DNA of 64,000 nt from Gonapodya sp. JEL0774 (taxonomy: Eukaryota > Monoblepharomycota > Monoblepharidomycetes > Monoblepharidales > Gonapodyaceae): positions 44,045-108,044 of the forward strand of contig JADIIX010000075.1 in assembly GCA_027604505.1 (NCBI GenBank), written 5' to 3'. Shown piece by piece: positions 31,364-43,500 of this stretch. A program made the position numbers and the translations under genes. Every line of letters begins with the position of its first letter. The first letter of the stretch is position 1. Under the pieces are notes generated by a model. It searched no databases and was not told where the DNA came from. It saw only the letters and a program-made list of their open reading frames with translations.

Positions 31364-32910
31364 TATCTGCCTTGCCAGCCTCTGTCCCTGCCGAGTTCAC
31401 GCTCTTTCCCTGGATGACGCCACGAAACTCACAAAGATTGTGTCACCCCGTAGGGGTGCCCTGAGGAGTGCTAGGTCCACACGTTAGATGTAGTTTATCC
31501 GGTAGGGACATTAGGCGCCGCACCAGACCAGGCTCCCCACGATTGTCGACACTCTGGTCAGGTGAGAAGGGCGTGAGAGGACTCTTATTTCCGTTCTATT
31601 CGCTATTGTACATGCTCATATTATATCACTCTGGTCAGTGAGGAGTCCGAAGGTGACAGATTGGACCCGGTAAATTCTCAGGAGAATTCGTGCGAAGTGG
31701 GACCGATGGGACGGCAACGCCCGGGGCGGATACATCAAAGCGTACATCACGAAAGCGTTCATAACTGCGGCTGGGAACTACCCGCATCCAGTGCAAATCT
31801 CAACAGATTATCTAGATGTCGTAATGATGCTTGTTTGCAGGCTCTCGGAGTTCCGATTCGAGAGCACTTCTGTTGTATTTGACGGGTCGCATCAAACTCT
31901 TCATTCCAGATTGGCGTCCCAACTGTTTTTGAGATTGAGATGCTCCGATCCGGAAAACGTTTCGCCTACCTCCGAGGCACCATTTCTCAACACGGCAAAC
32001 TCTTAATGCAACATCTGGCGTGCTTGCATCTGCTATTGTCGACATCCAGGATAGAGCCCCCGTTGCGGATATTGGTACCGCATTATTTAGATCAGCGCCT
32101 GGAGTGGACGTGATTCCCGAGCCTAGAAGATTGCCCTCCATTCGATCAATCGGTGCTAATGGGACGGGAGCGAACCGGAGGGATTAACATCATTGCAGCG
32201 TCCCCACGCCCCCTCATGTTCCACAATCTGTGATTATATTGCTTTAATTATCCGTCTGCATGGTACTGATGTCCAACGCACAATCTCGCTCGTTCTAGAA
32301 CGTGTCCCCACTCCACCGTGACGATTTCCTCAGTTGGCGGAGCGCCCGTGACGAAAGTAAATATGCAAATAAACCTTACTCTGGTCCTGGTCGTGCAGAT
32401 GGTGCCGATCGTGAAACATGGGGCTGGGCATGGCTCGCGTGAGTGTTGAAGAGTGTCTTGCTCCGCTCCTCCAGTTGGAACCTTCGCTTAACGTCAGTTC
32501 TCTTGAAATTCTTAGCAATGAACGCCCTCAGGACGCCCTTTCCTGTGCGCTCTGGGCCGACAATTTTCCACCGCTAACTCTCCAAACCAGGCGTGGCCCA
32601 ACCCAAATGCACTTTCCCCAGTGCGGTCCCCTGGGTGGACAACACTGAGTCTATCTATACACTGGGTTCGGGCAGTCCCCGAGACGAACGGCGCCTACTT
32701 CCTTCTTCGCTCCACACTCGAATCGTGCACTCCCGCCGGGCGAGCGCTCATCGAAACAACCGTGTTTGACCGTCAACGGAGAATGGTGTGCGTTGCTAGC
32801 AGGTAGCTCTGTTGGTGCATAGGGATTGGGAGAAGTTTCAGAGACGCAACAGCAATGTGGCTTTGGAGTTGGGTGAACTAGTGCGAAAATTGTCCGCCAA
32901 AATGTGATCA
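31364..32910 (+). pseudogene. Thioesterase-like pseudogene, duplicate of 24801-26131
   Basis: Alignment by eye to the intact copy shows four kinds of damage. The start codon ATG has become ATA (31364-31366). An extra base lies in the first exon (CTCTTTCCCTGG versus CTTTCTCTGG). A 218-bp insertion sits inside the first hot-dog coding region. Several small deletions follow (GTGCGAAGTGG for GTGCGGGAGTGG; missing A in CTCTTAATGC; shortened GAACGTG segment; altered GCTAGCAGG near the end). The remaining blocks (LRSTLESCTPAGRALIETTV) are still recognisable. It cannot make a full protein. Confidence 0.88.
31441..31658. mobile_element. MITE-like insertion with TGTCACC terminal inverted repeats
   Basis: A 218-bp insertion interrupts the thioesterase copy. 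It begins TGTCACC and ends GGTGACA (7-bp perfect terminal inverted repeats, with weaker pairing inward). It is flanked by a 5-bp target duplication GATTG at 31436-31440 and 31659-31663. The empty site is seen at the corresponding place in unit 1 (AAAGATTGGACCC). It has no coding capacity. It contains two copies of CTCTGGTCAG (near 31552 and 31629). Its size, TIRs and target duplication fit a non-autonomous DNA transposon. Confidence 0.85.
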
Positions 32911-33302
32911 GAATTGGCGAACAACATTGGCTTGCAATGATTGAGAGGACCATTACAACTACAAATTACGCCAGGGTATAGACTTTTACCGTACAATTCA
33001 TGTTATAGCGATGGGGCCTTGTAGGCCCCTCCGCGTTCCCCCTCTCTGATCCTCGTTCTCGTGGACTATTGGATATGCAGAGATGACAAAAATGGTTCTT
33101 TCTCGACAAGCAGTGTTGGCGTTGGTTGGGAGTGATACAATGTGCTTCTACAATTAAGTAAGTTACATTCGCCCAACGAATTCATGTAGTGTGTGCATGT
33201 ACTTCTATACATTACTATTCAGTCTACAAGGTACTCCAAATCTACAAAGTGTCCTTATCGGCATCTACACAACCCCGCTCTGGGGTACATGCAGAAGCAA
33301 TT

Positions 33303-36228
33303 CTAAGCTACAACAACATCAAAACCTTCGAGCTCACCGCTCTCTACATAGCTCATAAGCTTGCTTCGGTATTCGAGCGGGCCTCCACCGTAAACTTGAC
33401 TGCGAACGTATTTCGCAGCCTTCTCGTGATCTCCCTCAGCGTTGTAGTAGCCTGATGTACAGATACAAGACCGTTCTAGGCCATAAATCAGTCTCAAAAG
33501 TACAGTATAGAAACTCACCAGGGGTGCACGTTTCCCGGAATTGAGGGTTGGCCCTCGATTTTGAGAGTACTTCCTGTGTCCATTTCTCCTCAGCCTCTTT
33601 GGTGATCTCAATGGTTTTTGCGTTACGTTTAATCGCTTGTGAGATAACATATGCAGTGAAAATTGCCTGATCGTTGTAGATGCCTTTTGTGAGGGGTGAA
33701 TTATGAATCAATCTTCTTTGTGGTTCAGATGCATGGTGAACACTCACTGGGGAAGTTAACAGAGACAGCAGCCTGAGTATCAGTTCACAAAGGCGGCCGA
33801 AATAACAGATATTAGTACATGGAAAGGAGGACAACTTTTCGTATCAACTCTTACCTGGCGATTGCCGAACTGTATGTAGTTCGGGAACTCGGAAGTAGCG
33901 ACACCGTAAAGTGATGCATATCCACCGTTCTGCTCCATTTTCTGGTCCCAGGTTACTCCACCGCGACCACGAATGACACTGAAAATATAAACGGAAGGAC
34001 GCTGTGCATCAACGTAGACTAAACTTTGACCTCAACTGACTCACTAGTCATGATGGGTGCCTTCAACAGGAAGAGTGTAACCCGTACTCCAGATAATGGT
34101 GTCCACTTCATATTCTCTTCCCCCCACCACAATTCCGGTGGGTGTGATTCGCTCAATTCCTTTGGTGCCAGATCTGCGAACCAAACCATGAGCACAGACC
34201 ACGCTTAAGGTTGACATCAGTGTTGGCTCCACTCACGTGTCAACGAGCTCAACATTCGGGCGGTTGAACGTAGGCAAATACGTGTCCGAATAGACAGGGC
34301 GCTTGCACCATAAGTTGTCTAATTAGATCACAGGGTCAGTCAGTTTGGTGTGGCGCTTGAGGGTGCAAACGACCTCAAAACGTACACCACGGCTTTAACG
34401 CCTCTGCAGTTTTCTTGTCCTGCACAATATCTTCGCAGCGCTTCCGGATCCTGTTCATCCAACGGAAGTCCGCAAGTTGCATCAATTCGGCTGGGCTGAG
34501 CTCTGGGTGTTCGCCAGTCTTGGCTTGGTGCTTCGCAAGTTCGAACCACCCTCTGAAGGATCGAGTGAACCCATCATCTAATTCAATGTCCGGGTCGCCA
34601 CCAGCACCACCGAGTTGGAATGCCCAGTCCTATACGTAATGCGATGTTGTCACTCGTCTGCCCAGCGCAGGAAAATAATGGTACACTCACCCGCTTGGCT
34701 TGCCAGTTTGGCTCCAATGATTTCCACCACTCGGGGTCAGTGGGAGTGTTGTCTCGTACGTCTACGGCAGAAGGTGTACGTTGGAATACATAGAGTTTCT
34801 TGCAGCTATGCACAAGCGAAGTGTTCGATCAGAACCGGAGCATGGACACAACCGCCACAAGATGCTTGCCTCTGTCCCAAGTAAGGAATACACTGGATTC
34901 CAGTCGCACCAGTTCCAATGATTGCGACTCGTTTGTCATTGAGGCCCGTCATGTTGTAATCGCCGTTCGCACTGTACGTCGATTGAATGAGATAATGCAT
35001 GCACATTGTGGTGCGCACAGCATATACACTCACTTGCCACCTGTGTAGCTATAATCCCATCGAGCGGTGTGGAACTCCTTACCCTTGAAGGTCTCAATAC
35101 CCTCCACGTCGGGCAAATGTGGGTGGCTTCAACCAGATTTGAGGTGCCTTATCGGGTCAGGAAACCTTGATGAGCGTCAACACTCACTTAATAGGTCCGC
35201 CGCATGTAATCAGGTACTTGGTGGTTATTTTGTCGTTGTGCTCTGTGGTGCCGCGCCAAACTTTGTCATCGTCATCCCACGCGAACTCCTTCAACGCTGT
35301 CGAGAAAATGGCGTGGTCATAGAGACCGAAGTGGCGGCCCTGGATGATGGGAAATTTAGTAACTCTGCCGGAATGGCTTTGAGGCGACAAACGTACCATC
35401 CGCACGCAGTGTTCACGAATTTCTGGACCTCCAGCGTACCTGAAATCGGATCGACGTGAGACGGCATCGCTTGGGGAGGAGGATTTGCTTAACTTACTTG
35501 TATGTCGGACAGTAGTTGGTTTCCTCAAGCAAGGGGAGATAGCAGTAGCTCTCAGAGTCTACAGATGAGAGGGGATCGTCAGAGGGAACTACTTACAACC
35601 AGTATTGCAACAAGCACTCACCACATGCGACACCGGGGTATCTCTAAATAAATGAGATGAATAAAGAAGGAACACGTGGAGCGTCATAGGGGTCACCGGA
35701 GAGTGTCATCGCAATCGCGGAGAACGAACAGCAACAAAGCACACTCACGTTCCAGTACCAAGTACCTCCGAAATCTCCCGCACGATCCAAAATTTTGAAA
35801 TCCTTAACCCCGTACTGCTTCAGCTTGGCACCCATCTGGATACCCGAGAAGCCGGCGCCGAGGACCAAAACGGTGGTGTCGATAACCATTGGCGCTCGTT
35901 CCACCTTTGGGGTCCAAATGTCCTCGAACCATTCGGCATACTTCGCGCCCTTCCCCTCACCAATGGTGATATACTGTTGCTGGTGGTCTTTACGCAACCT
36001 GCGCAAGGCACGAACTGGCTGCTTAAAAGTTGGCCAATGGTGTTTCATGATGCTCAAAAGCCATACCTCTTGTCCCTTTCATCAAGATATTTTTTCCAAA
36101 GCTGTCATGTAACAGACGGGGGTTATGCAGATGAGCACAAAAGCGTGGAGAGGCAGACTGTCGATGGGCGGCGGATCTCTCACAGCCTCGGAATCAAAGT
36201 CAAACTGGAAGAGATCAGTCACGGTCAT
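33303..36228 (-). CDS. Baeyer-Villiger-type monooxygenase B, complete copy
   Basis: A FAD/NADPH monooxygenase expected to insert oxygen into a ketone or related substrate. It starts at ATG 36228 ([15 protein letters not shown]). An intron leads to [12 protein letters not shown], and another to LRKDHQQQY, together the characteristic BVMO N-terminal helix. [17 protein letters not shown] holds the FAD GxGxx[16 protein letters not shown] follows, then a segment around [20 protein letters not shown]-type middle exons include [36 protein letters not shown] and [20 protein letters not shown] (C-terminal ATG-like motif). The last exons give [14 protein letters not shown] and [15 protein letters not shown], with the stop at 33303. 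Part of it (34268-35347) is duplicated as a relic in unit 1. Confidence 0.85.
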
Positions 36229-37894
36229 CTTGCGAGAGAGTTCACAAGGAAGCAACGAAGTTTGTGGTCTGATGATGGTTGTGTGAATCTTGGTGAGTGA
36301 TGGTAGATCCGCCTTCTCCGCAGAAGGTAACAGGATGATTATGTCTCACTTGGAATCTCACTTTGGATTGATTTGTCGTTCCGAAGGGTTCCAGCAAAAA
36401 CCTGGGACTCTTTATTATATCTGCTGGAATTAAATTATTATGATTCACGTTTGTCGGATATTGCTGGCCGACCAGTCAAACAACCAGATGACCACAGACC
36501 TCCCCACAGACCCCCACAATTGGATATGGAACTCCGACCGTGGCACGAACGTAATCGAACATTGCTTCGCTCAATGTTTTCTTTTGCAATCAGTATTATT
36601 CGTGTGTATATAGCTCAGTGTGAGCACTGCCATATCGGAATGACGGTGGATCTTATGAATATACAATACATAACATTGTGCTCACAGCAAAACGCGGGGA
36701 TTGTCCAGGAGTTGCGCGTCGCTCGCGTCTCCGCCATTTGCAGAAATTGTTCCCAGATTTCTCGAAGGGAATATCAGGGTAGAAGTTGATTCCCGCGGAA
36801 ACAATATCCTCACACGGAAATTCCGATGGTCGTACATAGGAGCCACGCAATAATCTTATCGTCACAGAAACAATCCGGTCATCAGTGCCCCGTTGTGTCT
36901 CTTAATCACCAGTCCACACCTGCAGAGACGCGTGGCTGAGTAAAGAACACGATGGGTCGTTGATGAAGCTTTGGGCACAGAATAGACCGAGAATGTTCTA
37001 GTTGACGATCAATAAAGCAGAGCAACAGTGAACAAAGGAATGCAGAACACTAGGCAATGAAGCATTCCTGCAGTGATGTATTGAGACGGTCAGGGCAGCA
37101 TTGAGGAATGTGAAAGCCTTCTCAACCGGGGGACTGGGAGTATTTTCCCCAAATCACAAACATTGATTCACACGACATGGTGACGTTATCCGGTACAGGA
37201 AGATCAGTTTGAAGCAGTCCTGATAAATCGCAAACTCCATAGAATTCCTTTTCTAGATTCACTGGAAATAAAATTAGCAGGCAATGATAACTGTAGATAG
37301 ATTCATAAATACATTCGCAAACTTCTTTCGGTCCCTTTGAGTGCTTGCAAAGATCGATGGGGGTTACACAGGTCAGAAGACTACCTTCGTGTGGCCCATG
37401 CGGTGTTCCCGCATACATGCAGGCTCCCACGATTGTAGCGCCTCCTTTGTGGGGCTTACGTGCGTGGGGAAGCGCGTGGTCGAAAGGAGAGAACCTAACC
37501 TTCCCTGCAGAGGCCAAACACAAACGACAAAGTCATCTCTGCTCCCCGCCAGGGGCCACCCAGATGCAGCGAGCAATCAAGGGAATGCAGGTGGTGATAG
37601 AAAGGATGCGGAGATGCGAAAATTTCTCTGTGACGAACAAAACAAAATTAACGGCAGATTTTCTTTGTGAGAACAAAATAAGACGGTAGTAACTGTCCTA
37701 ATGTATTTTCCACATCATCTAGTTGTACAATTGCGTGCTCATTTTATTGCCAGTGCTTCTAGAAAGGGGATTTTAGTGTGTGCGATGGAGTTTGGGAATC
37801 GGCCAGTAGTTGGTGCCCCGCCACGTTCTAACGTATGTACACCTCAGCGACCTTTAGCAGCCCTCAACCAGTCTTATATCACCACTCTTTACAG
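36229..37894. other. Long intergenic region, one doubtful frame
   Basis: About 1.7 kb between BVMO B and the Zn2Cys6 regulator. A minus-strand frame at 37122-37523 contains HARKPHKGGATIVGACMYAG and a possible intron. I do not recognise it. The rest is stop-rich on both strands. Promoters of both flanking genes should lie here. Confidence 0.35.
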
Positions 37895-40433
37895 ATGGAT
37901 CCGATTGATGAGGATCATGTCGATCGAGATGTTGCGGGAGGACGTAAAAAGTCAACTAAAGGTGATTCAGTGACCAAGACGCTCGAATGTTCCGCTCTTT
38001 TTCACCGGTTCATCATGGAAACACGACATCTTGCGGGTGCTGGCTGGAAAATATTGGTACTTTCGAACAGCATGTGATGCCTGCTCCAGCAGGAAAGTCC
38101 GCTGTGACAACCTGTCCCCACAGTGCAGTCGCTGCAGAACACTCTCCCTGTCGTGCCAGTACACGCGGACAGTGAAGAAGAGAGGAGTGAGTGAGAGTAG
38201 TCTGGACCAATCATCCGTCAACTCGAATCACAGTCTGTCGCGCGCAGCCACCAAAGGGAAGCACTTCCTCGACGTACCAACGGCTGCGGAAGCTCGAAGA
38301 GTTGCTGACTTCTGTGACCAACGGAGAAGCCAATGCAGAATCCGTGATGCAGGTTTTGAACGATAATAAATCTGTATCGGAAAGCCACAAGAAGCGAAAA
38401 TTCAACCACGACTCCGCTCCATCTGCTTACGAAGGGTCCCCGCCTGCTGCTCTTGGGGGACCCGCGATCAACGTCGACTATCTCGGGAGCGCATCCCTTG
38501 GCTCCAATTTCTCAAGTCACTCTTCCTCGTCCCATTATTCCCCCGGCAAGGATGATGGCACCAGCTCGGATTCCGGAAGTAGTGGTGCAGCAGGCACTGT
38601 CGATGGGTCGGGTGGCTTCTCCAACCCTCTCGTGGATCCGATTGCCGCTCTGATCAATGGAGAAGATGTGGTAGAGACTGCAGCTGAATTCAATGCCGAA
38701 ATATTGGGATCGTACTTCACCTACGTCAAGTGAGCTCGCGACAAACTTGGTTGTTAAAGTTGTGCCTCTCCTGACCAGGACTTTCTTCTAATGATATGTA
38801 CTTTAGCCCAACTCTGAATTGTATTCACCGAGAAACATTCCTAAGGTCCCTGTCCTCGCAACCTCCTGAGCTTGTCTACGCAATGTATGCCTGTGCGATT
38901 CCTCACACCTCCCTTGCGTCCTATTCCCCCCTTTCTGTGGATTACGGAAAGCTCTACTACGAGAAAGCACAGGCCCTCCTGAATCCTTTTGTCAACTCCC
39001 GGTCGTCATTGGCAACAGTACAGGCTATGCTCCATCTGGTTTACTTTGCAGCAGGCTCGGGTACGCCAAACCTGAGCATAACCGACCGACTTTTGGGAAT
39101 GGCGATAACCATGGCGAAACAGCTACGCATGGACAGCGTCCGGGCACTCAACGGACCTTGGCTTGAACGTGAAGGGAAAATTCGGACCATGTGGTGTCTG
39201 TGGATGCTTGATACGGTTCGTAAACTTTGAGAAGTACGCTCTGGACTCGGTCTCTTTGTTTTACGTTGAATCATTGTAGTATTTCACTTCAATCATTCAA
39301 AGATCCAACCTGTTATCTCGCGAGTGGATGGTGAGTCAAGAATACTTGCACATTCATTTTCTGAGGTTGAATTTCATTCGTATGGATCCAGCGTCAATTT
39401 CCATACCCTTGTGCAGATTCGATTTGGGAGATTGGCAATTCTGGGGTCTTCCCTCCTCAAATTTACCCTCCACCAACCTCACCAAACACACCTTCCTTTG
39501 CTGCGATTGTCCATGCCACCAAGCTTATTGGATATATCTCGGAGATCGTCTGGTGGTTCAAAAGTCCGTCTCCCAACCCTCTAGCACAGGCTTCTCTTGA
39601 TTACAACGCAATTTGGCATGATCTCGCGAGGGATGCCTTAGTTCCTGGGGTATTCGTTGAGCCCAATTTTAGCACTAAGGAAACTGCAGCATATCCGCTG
39701 ATGATGGAAGCACTAGCGCTCATTCAAATGAGCTCACCACCAGTCGGAAGTCCTGCGGCGACCTTTTTCAGTTTAACTGCGTGTAGGTGTTCTGGTCCCC
39801 GATTGGGTTTCGAGTCTGGGGCTCATTCATTATACCTTTTTTCAGACACCGTGTTATCTCTGGGAGCCAAAGAAAACAGGGAGGAAGTTCAAGCTATTGT
39901 TCAAGCTGTCGTAGGTACGTTACTTGAAGATAGGCTTAACATCCGTGTGCTGCCTTGCCCATATTGCTTTCACCCATTGCATTAAACACTCCCCACAAGC
40001 AATTCTACAACAATCGACCTCGTCGGAAGGCGTGACAGAGCTTGGCTCACCAATTGGAAGTTATGCGGCCTTTTTTGTCACTTGCCAAGCTGTCCGGTTT
40101 GCTCTTTTTGACGAGGCGAAGATTCTACTCTCGGCACTGGAGAGCTATGGACTTGCGCGCTGGCGTGCATCTGAGAAACTTGCCTGGGAGCTAAGGCGTT
40201 CGCTCAAGGAGATTGCCGGATGGATTGATGTCGGTGACCACATCTCAGAGATGCTCGAAGATCTCGAAGGTGCAGAACGGACGGACAATGAACCCACAGA
40301 CATCTACCTCTCAATGATGACAAACAAGCTGAGGCTCAGCATGCAGAGCCTCCCAGCGGATTTCACTGGTACTGAAACTAACGCTATGGAGAGCTGCTGT
40401 CCCATAGATCTGGTTTACAATGGCAAAACGTGA
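37895..40433 (+). CDS. Zn2Cys6 transcription factor with fungal_trans domain
   Basis: A binuclear zinc cluster regulator. Exon 1 (37895-37961, MDPIDEDHVDRDVAGGRKK) is joined across a 109-bp intron to exon 2 at 38071. Exon 2 encodes the cluster CDACSSRKVRCDNLSPQC-SRCRTLSLSC, with all six cysteines at canonical spacing. After another intron, YQRLRKLEELLTSV is the coiled-coil linker. A Ser/Gly-rich segment follows, then NPTLNCIHRETFLRSL, SVDYGKLYYEKAQALL, TVQAMLHLVYFAAG and RMDSVRALNGPW, typical of the fungal transcription factor middle domain. WCLWMLDT precedes an intron. The last exon ends VYNGKT with TGA at 40433. It is the nearest regulator to the thioesterase/BVMO locus and may control it. 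Middle exon borders are approximate. Confidence 0.85.
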
Positions 40434-40521
40434 ATGCCATCGCACTACTCGCCCTCTTTGCCCACTGATCTTAATCAGCATTACACATAGCATCGTATAA
40501 TTATAATGCCATCCGATTGTG

Positions 40522-43500
40522 TTACGTCGTTCGAAAAATCTCAGCTACCTTGTCCCTTATCAAGGCGAAAGCTCCCTCAGCAAAGGTGACTCCACCTGTC
40601 CCGTTTCCGCCAGGAAGCAGAAACTGAAGAGTTCTACTCTCCTTGTCTACCCCGCCTGTTCCGCTGGCATGCCGCCCTTGACGGCCAGCCTCAATCATAA
40701 AACCTTTTGTGGCCTTCAAAACCACCTCTGCGCGCCGAAGCAGAGCTTGGATGTCCGCGGTCCCCGGTTGTGAAGGCTGATCACTGTTACTTGACACTGA
40801 TGCATCGGGGAGAAAGAGGAGGGGTATTGTGAGCTGATGAACGTCATGGCGATATGCTGTTCGAAGAAGGTGTCGGTATCCAGATATCACCGGAGAGCGG
40901 GTGGTCAATTCATTCCTGAGGGCTGAGAAAAGAAATCTGAACAAAGTGCGGTGTTGGCGCAGTAATGACACGGAGCAACTTACACCCTTCCTCTATTATC
41001 AAATGAAATACAACCTGAATCATCGGGAGGTTGGAGTGACGAGTAATGAAGTAGTCCCCTGAGGAAATGGAGCCGTTCTAGTCAGCGGAACAACTAGATA
41101 CCGAAGCACCACGCACCTTCTTCTGTTCTTCCTCCCTTGTCCTCCTTTCTATTCTCCATTTCAGCTGTTATGTTTTCCAGTTGCTTGGAAAGATCGTCAA
41201 AATGAAACTCCGTAGAACGCAAGCAGTTGTCTCTGAAGGCGTGCGCTATCGGTACGTTCTGATGGGCGCGGGGACGACACCGAAGGTTGGAACTTTAACA
41301 TAAACTCACGCCTCCAGCCACCTCTCCTCCTCCCAGCTCTTACAGTCCATCGCTCCCATTCTTTCTTTGTAACCAGAAGAAGTACTCCATTGAGCCGCGT
41401 CCCGTACAGACTCGACGCAGTTTGCGCCCGTGCTGCAAGATCCTGATGGGGGTCTCGTGGGTGACGGAATAAATTTGATTGGGGCAATACGAGGAGGCGA
41501 ATGTTGTACATTGTTCGGACTGGAATAGCTGTTTTAGCGACTGCTCAATCCACTTGCTATGAATAAACCCCGATAGTTCACCTTGCGTTCCCTGATAAAC
41601 AGTGAACGTCTCAGAGAATTCAGGTTCTGTAAATGCATCACCTTGTGCCGCGTTTCTGAAAACAAAGGCTGGTCAGATTCAATCCAAGAGAACTCTCTCC
41701 CGGAAATGGCCGCTGACCTTCCATCTTCCACTTCTCCCTCAGGGTCTCCCTCGGTTGTTCCCACCGCTTTCCCAATCATTTCTCCAAGTCTCCTGAATCC
41801 TTGCATTCCAAGATTCCCCACGGTTGTCACTGAGCTCCCAGAGGACGCTGATGAAACCCGCGGTGGTGTTTGAGACACTTGGGACGACCCTACTGGACGC
41901 TGGAGGAACGTTAACGGAGAGAAGTTACGCTGCGGTGTTTGTACTGGAGGGGATGATGTCACTTGTGGCGAAGGTTGTTGAACGACGGGTGAAGAACCTG
42001 ACGGTATAGACAACGATTGCCGCCATTGACGGAATGAGGAAGTCGCAACCGGTGAGCCAGAAGCAGAAGGTCGGCGTGCAAGGTTCGTCGTTGATGCGGT
42101 AGTTGAGTGGGGCTGCGAGGGGCGTTGAGGTAGTGTGTTTGAACGGTGCAGGCCACGCGGAGATGCCTCTTCGGCAAATGGGTGACTGGTAGAGCTGGTT
42201 GGCCGGTGTTGGAGCCGAGGTTGTGCTGTACGAGCAACTGATTTTGAGGCAATGTGTTGGCGGATACGTTCAGGGAATTCAAGAATAAGGGTGATCGCTT
42301 GTTCCTCAAAATTGAAGTTCTTGGTTCAAAAGTACAGAAGTTGTGCGCAGAGGCTCCCTACTCACAAGGTCCTTGTTGGTTAACTCAAGAGCAGCGTGGG
42401 ATAATTCTTTGTCAAAGCCCATGTCGGTCAAATCTTGTGCCATTCTCGACAGCTCTGGATCAGGTTGCGATATGGACGGCTTTAGTGAAGCGAGCGATTG
42501 CGAAGGGCTCAACGCGGCTACAACAGTGGTCAGCTTTTGGAGCAGAGGACAAATATTAGAAGATGGGATTTGATTGAGACTTGGATCATGATATGACGAC
42601 GCACGAACCTGGCTTTCACTCTTTTCCTTTCCGTTCCTACTGTCTACACTGCTCGTTCCATCTGAAATCCCTAAGGTTCCTGCTGATGGCCCAAGCTCAC
42701 TGGAACTTCTTCGACGCTCTCCTCCGGATATCTCAGGGAAACCGCCTGCGGTCTCGGAGCCTGTTCCCAAACTTCGTTTTGCAGGTTTATAACACGTGGT
42801 GTACACTTCCTCGAAAATCTTCTTGCCATCCGGTAGTTTCACTGGAATCACCGAAGAGTCAGGGAGTCCAGAGTCTATTGCAGCACTTTCGCGCTGGTCG
42901 ACTTGCTCTTGATAACGCCTGAGTGCGGCTTTATGCCGCTCATAGAGAAGTTCCACGAATGTCCTGAAGTCACGTCGTTGCTCCTCATATGTGCTCTCCA
43001 ACGCAGATGTGTAAGTAGAGTTAAGCAATTCCATTTCCTGCAACGAAGGTTTGTTAAATTCGCAAAGCCGCGATTTGGATAAAACAATGCCAAAGAATCT
43101 CCCAAAGCAAGACCACAAGGCTGGTGCATTTACAATCCCGTGGGAATCCAACATAGCAGGTAAACTAAATCAACGGAACACGTGTTGTTGAGCTCCCCTG
43201 TCTGGCTGTTCCATATTGCAAGAACTGGCAACGGTTATTCGCGATATATCCCACTCACCTCCACATGTTTTCCAAGTACTTGCGTCATGCCCAGAACATT
43301 GTGTCCGGGTACCTTCTGCTGGGCTGCCTCCACCTCTTCGGCATGGCGCCTCTGCAAGTCCGCCAACGCAAATGCACGGTGTCGCCATAGTTCGTCTACG
43401 CGCTCAGCAAGTCGACGTTCGTGAAGAAGAAGACGATCAAAAAGAGTTGGTAAAGGAGAGGAGGATAGGGCGTGGTATGCTTTTGGGAACAACGGCTTAC

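Larger units (their letters stand above)
31238..35347. repeat. Direct duplication, unit 2
   Basis: This is the longer copy of the unit at 24676-27605, with the same order and orientation. It keeps the about 960 bp lost from unit 1 and carries a MITE-like insertion of 218 bp plus a 5-bp target duplication. Together these account for the length difference (about 4.11 versus 2.93 kb). Substitutions are scattered along the unit. Confidence 0.9.

Noticed and set aside
36373-36789. Plus-strand frame of 138 codons between BVMO B and the regulator
   Set aside because: No recognisable motif and no supporting exons; base composition resembles the intergenic flanks.
41534-42013. Separate small gene in the middle of the FERRY3-like gene
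   Set aside because: It is on the same strand, in order and with compatible disordered composition, so it was taken as an exon of the larger gene.
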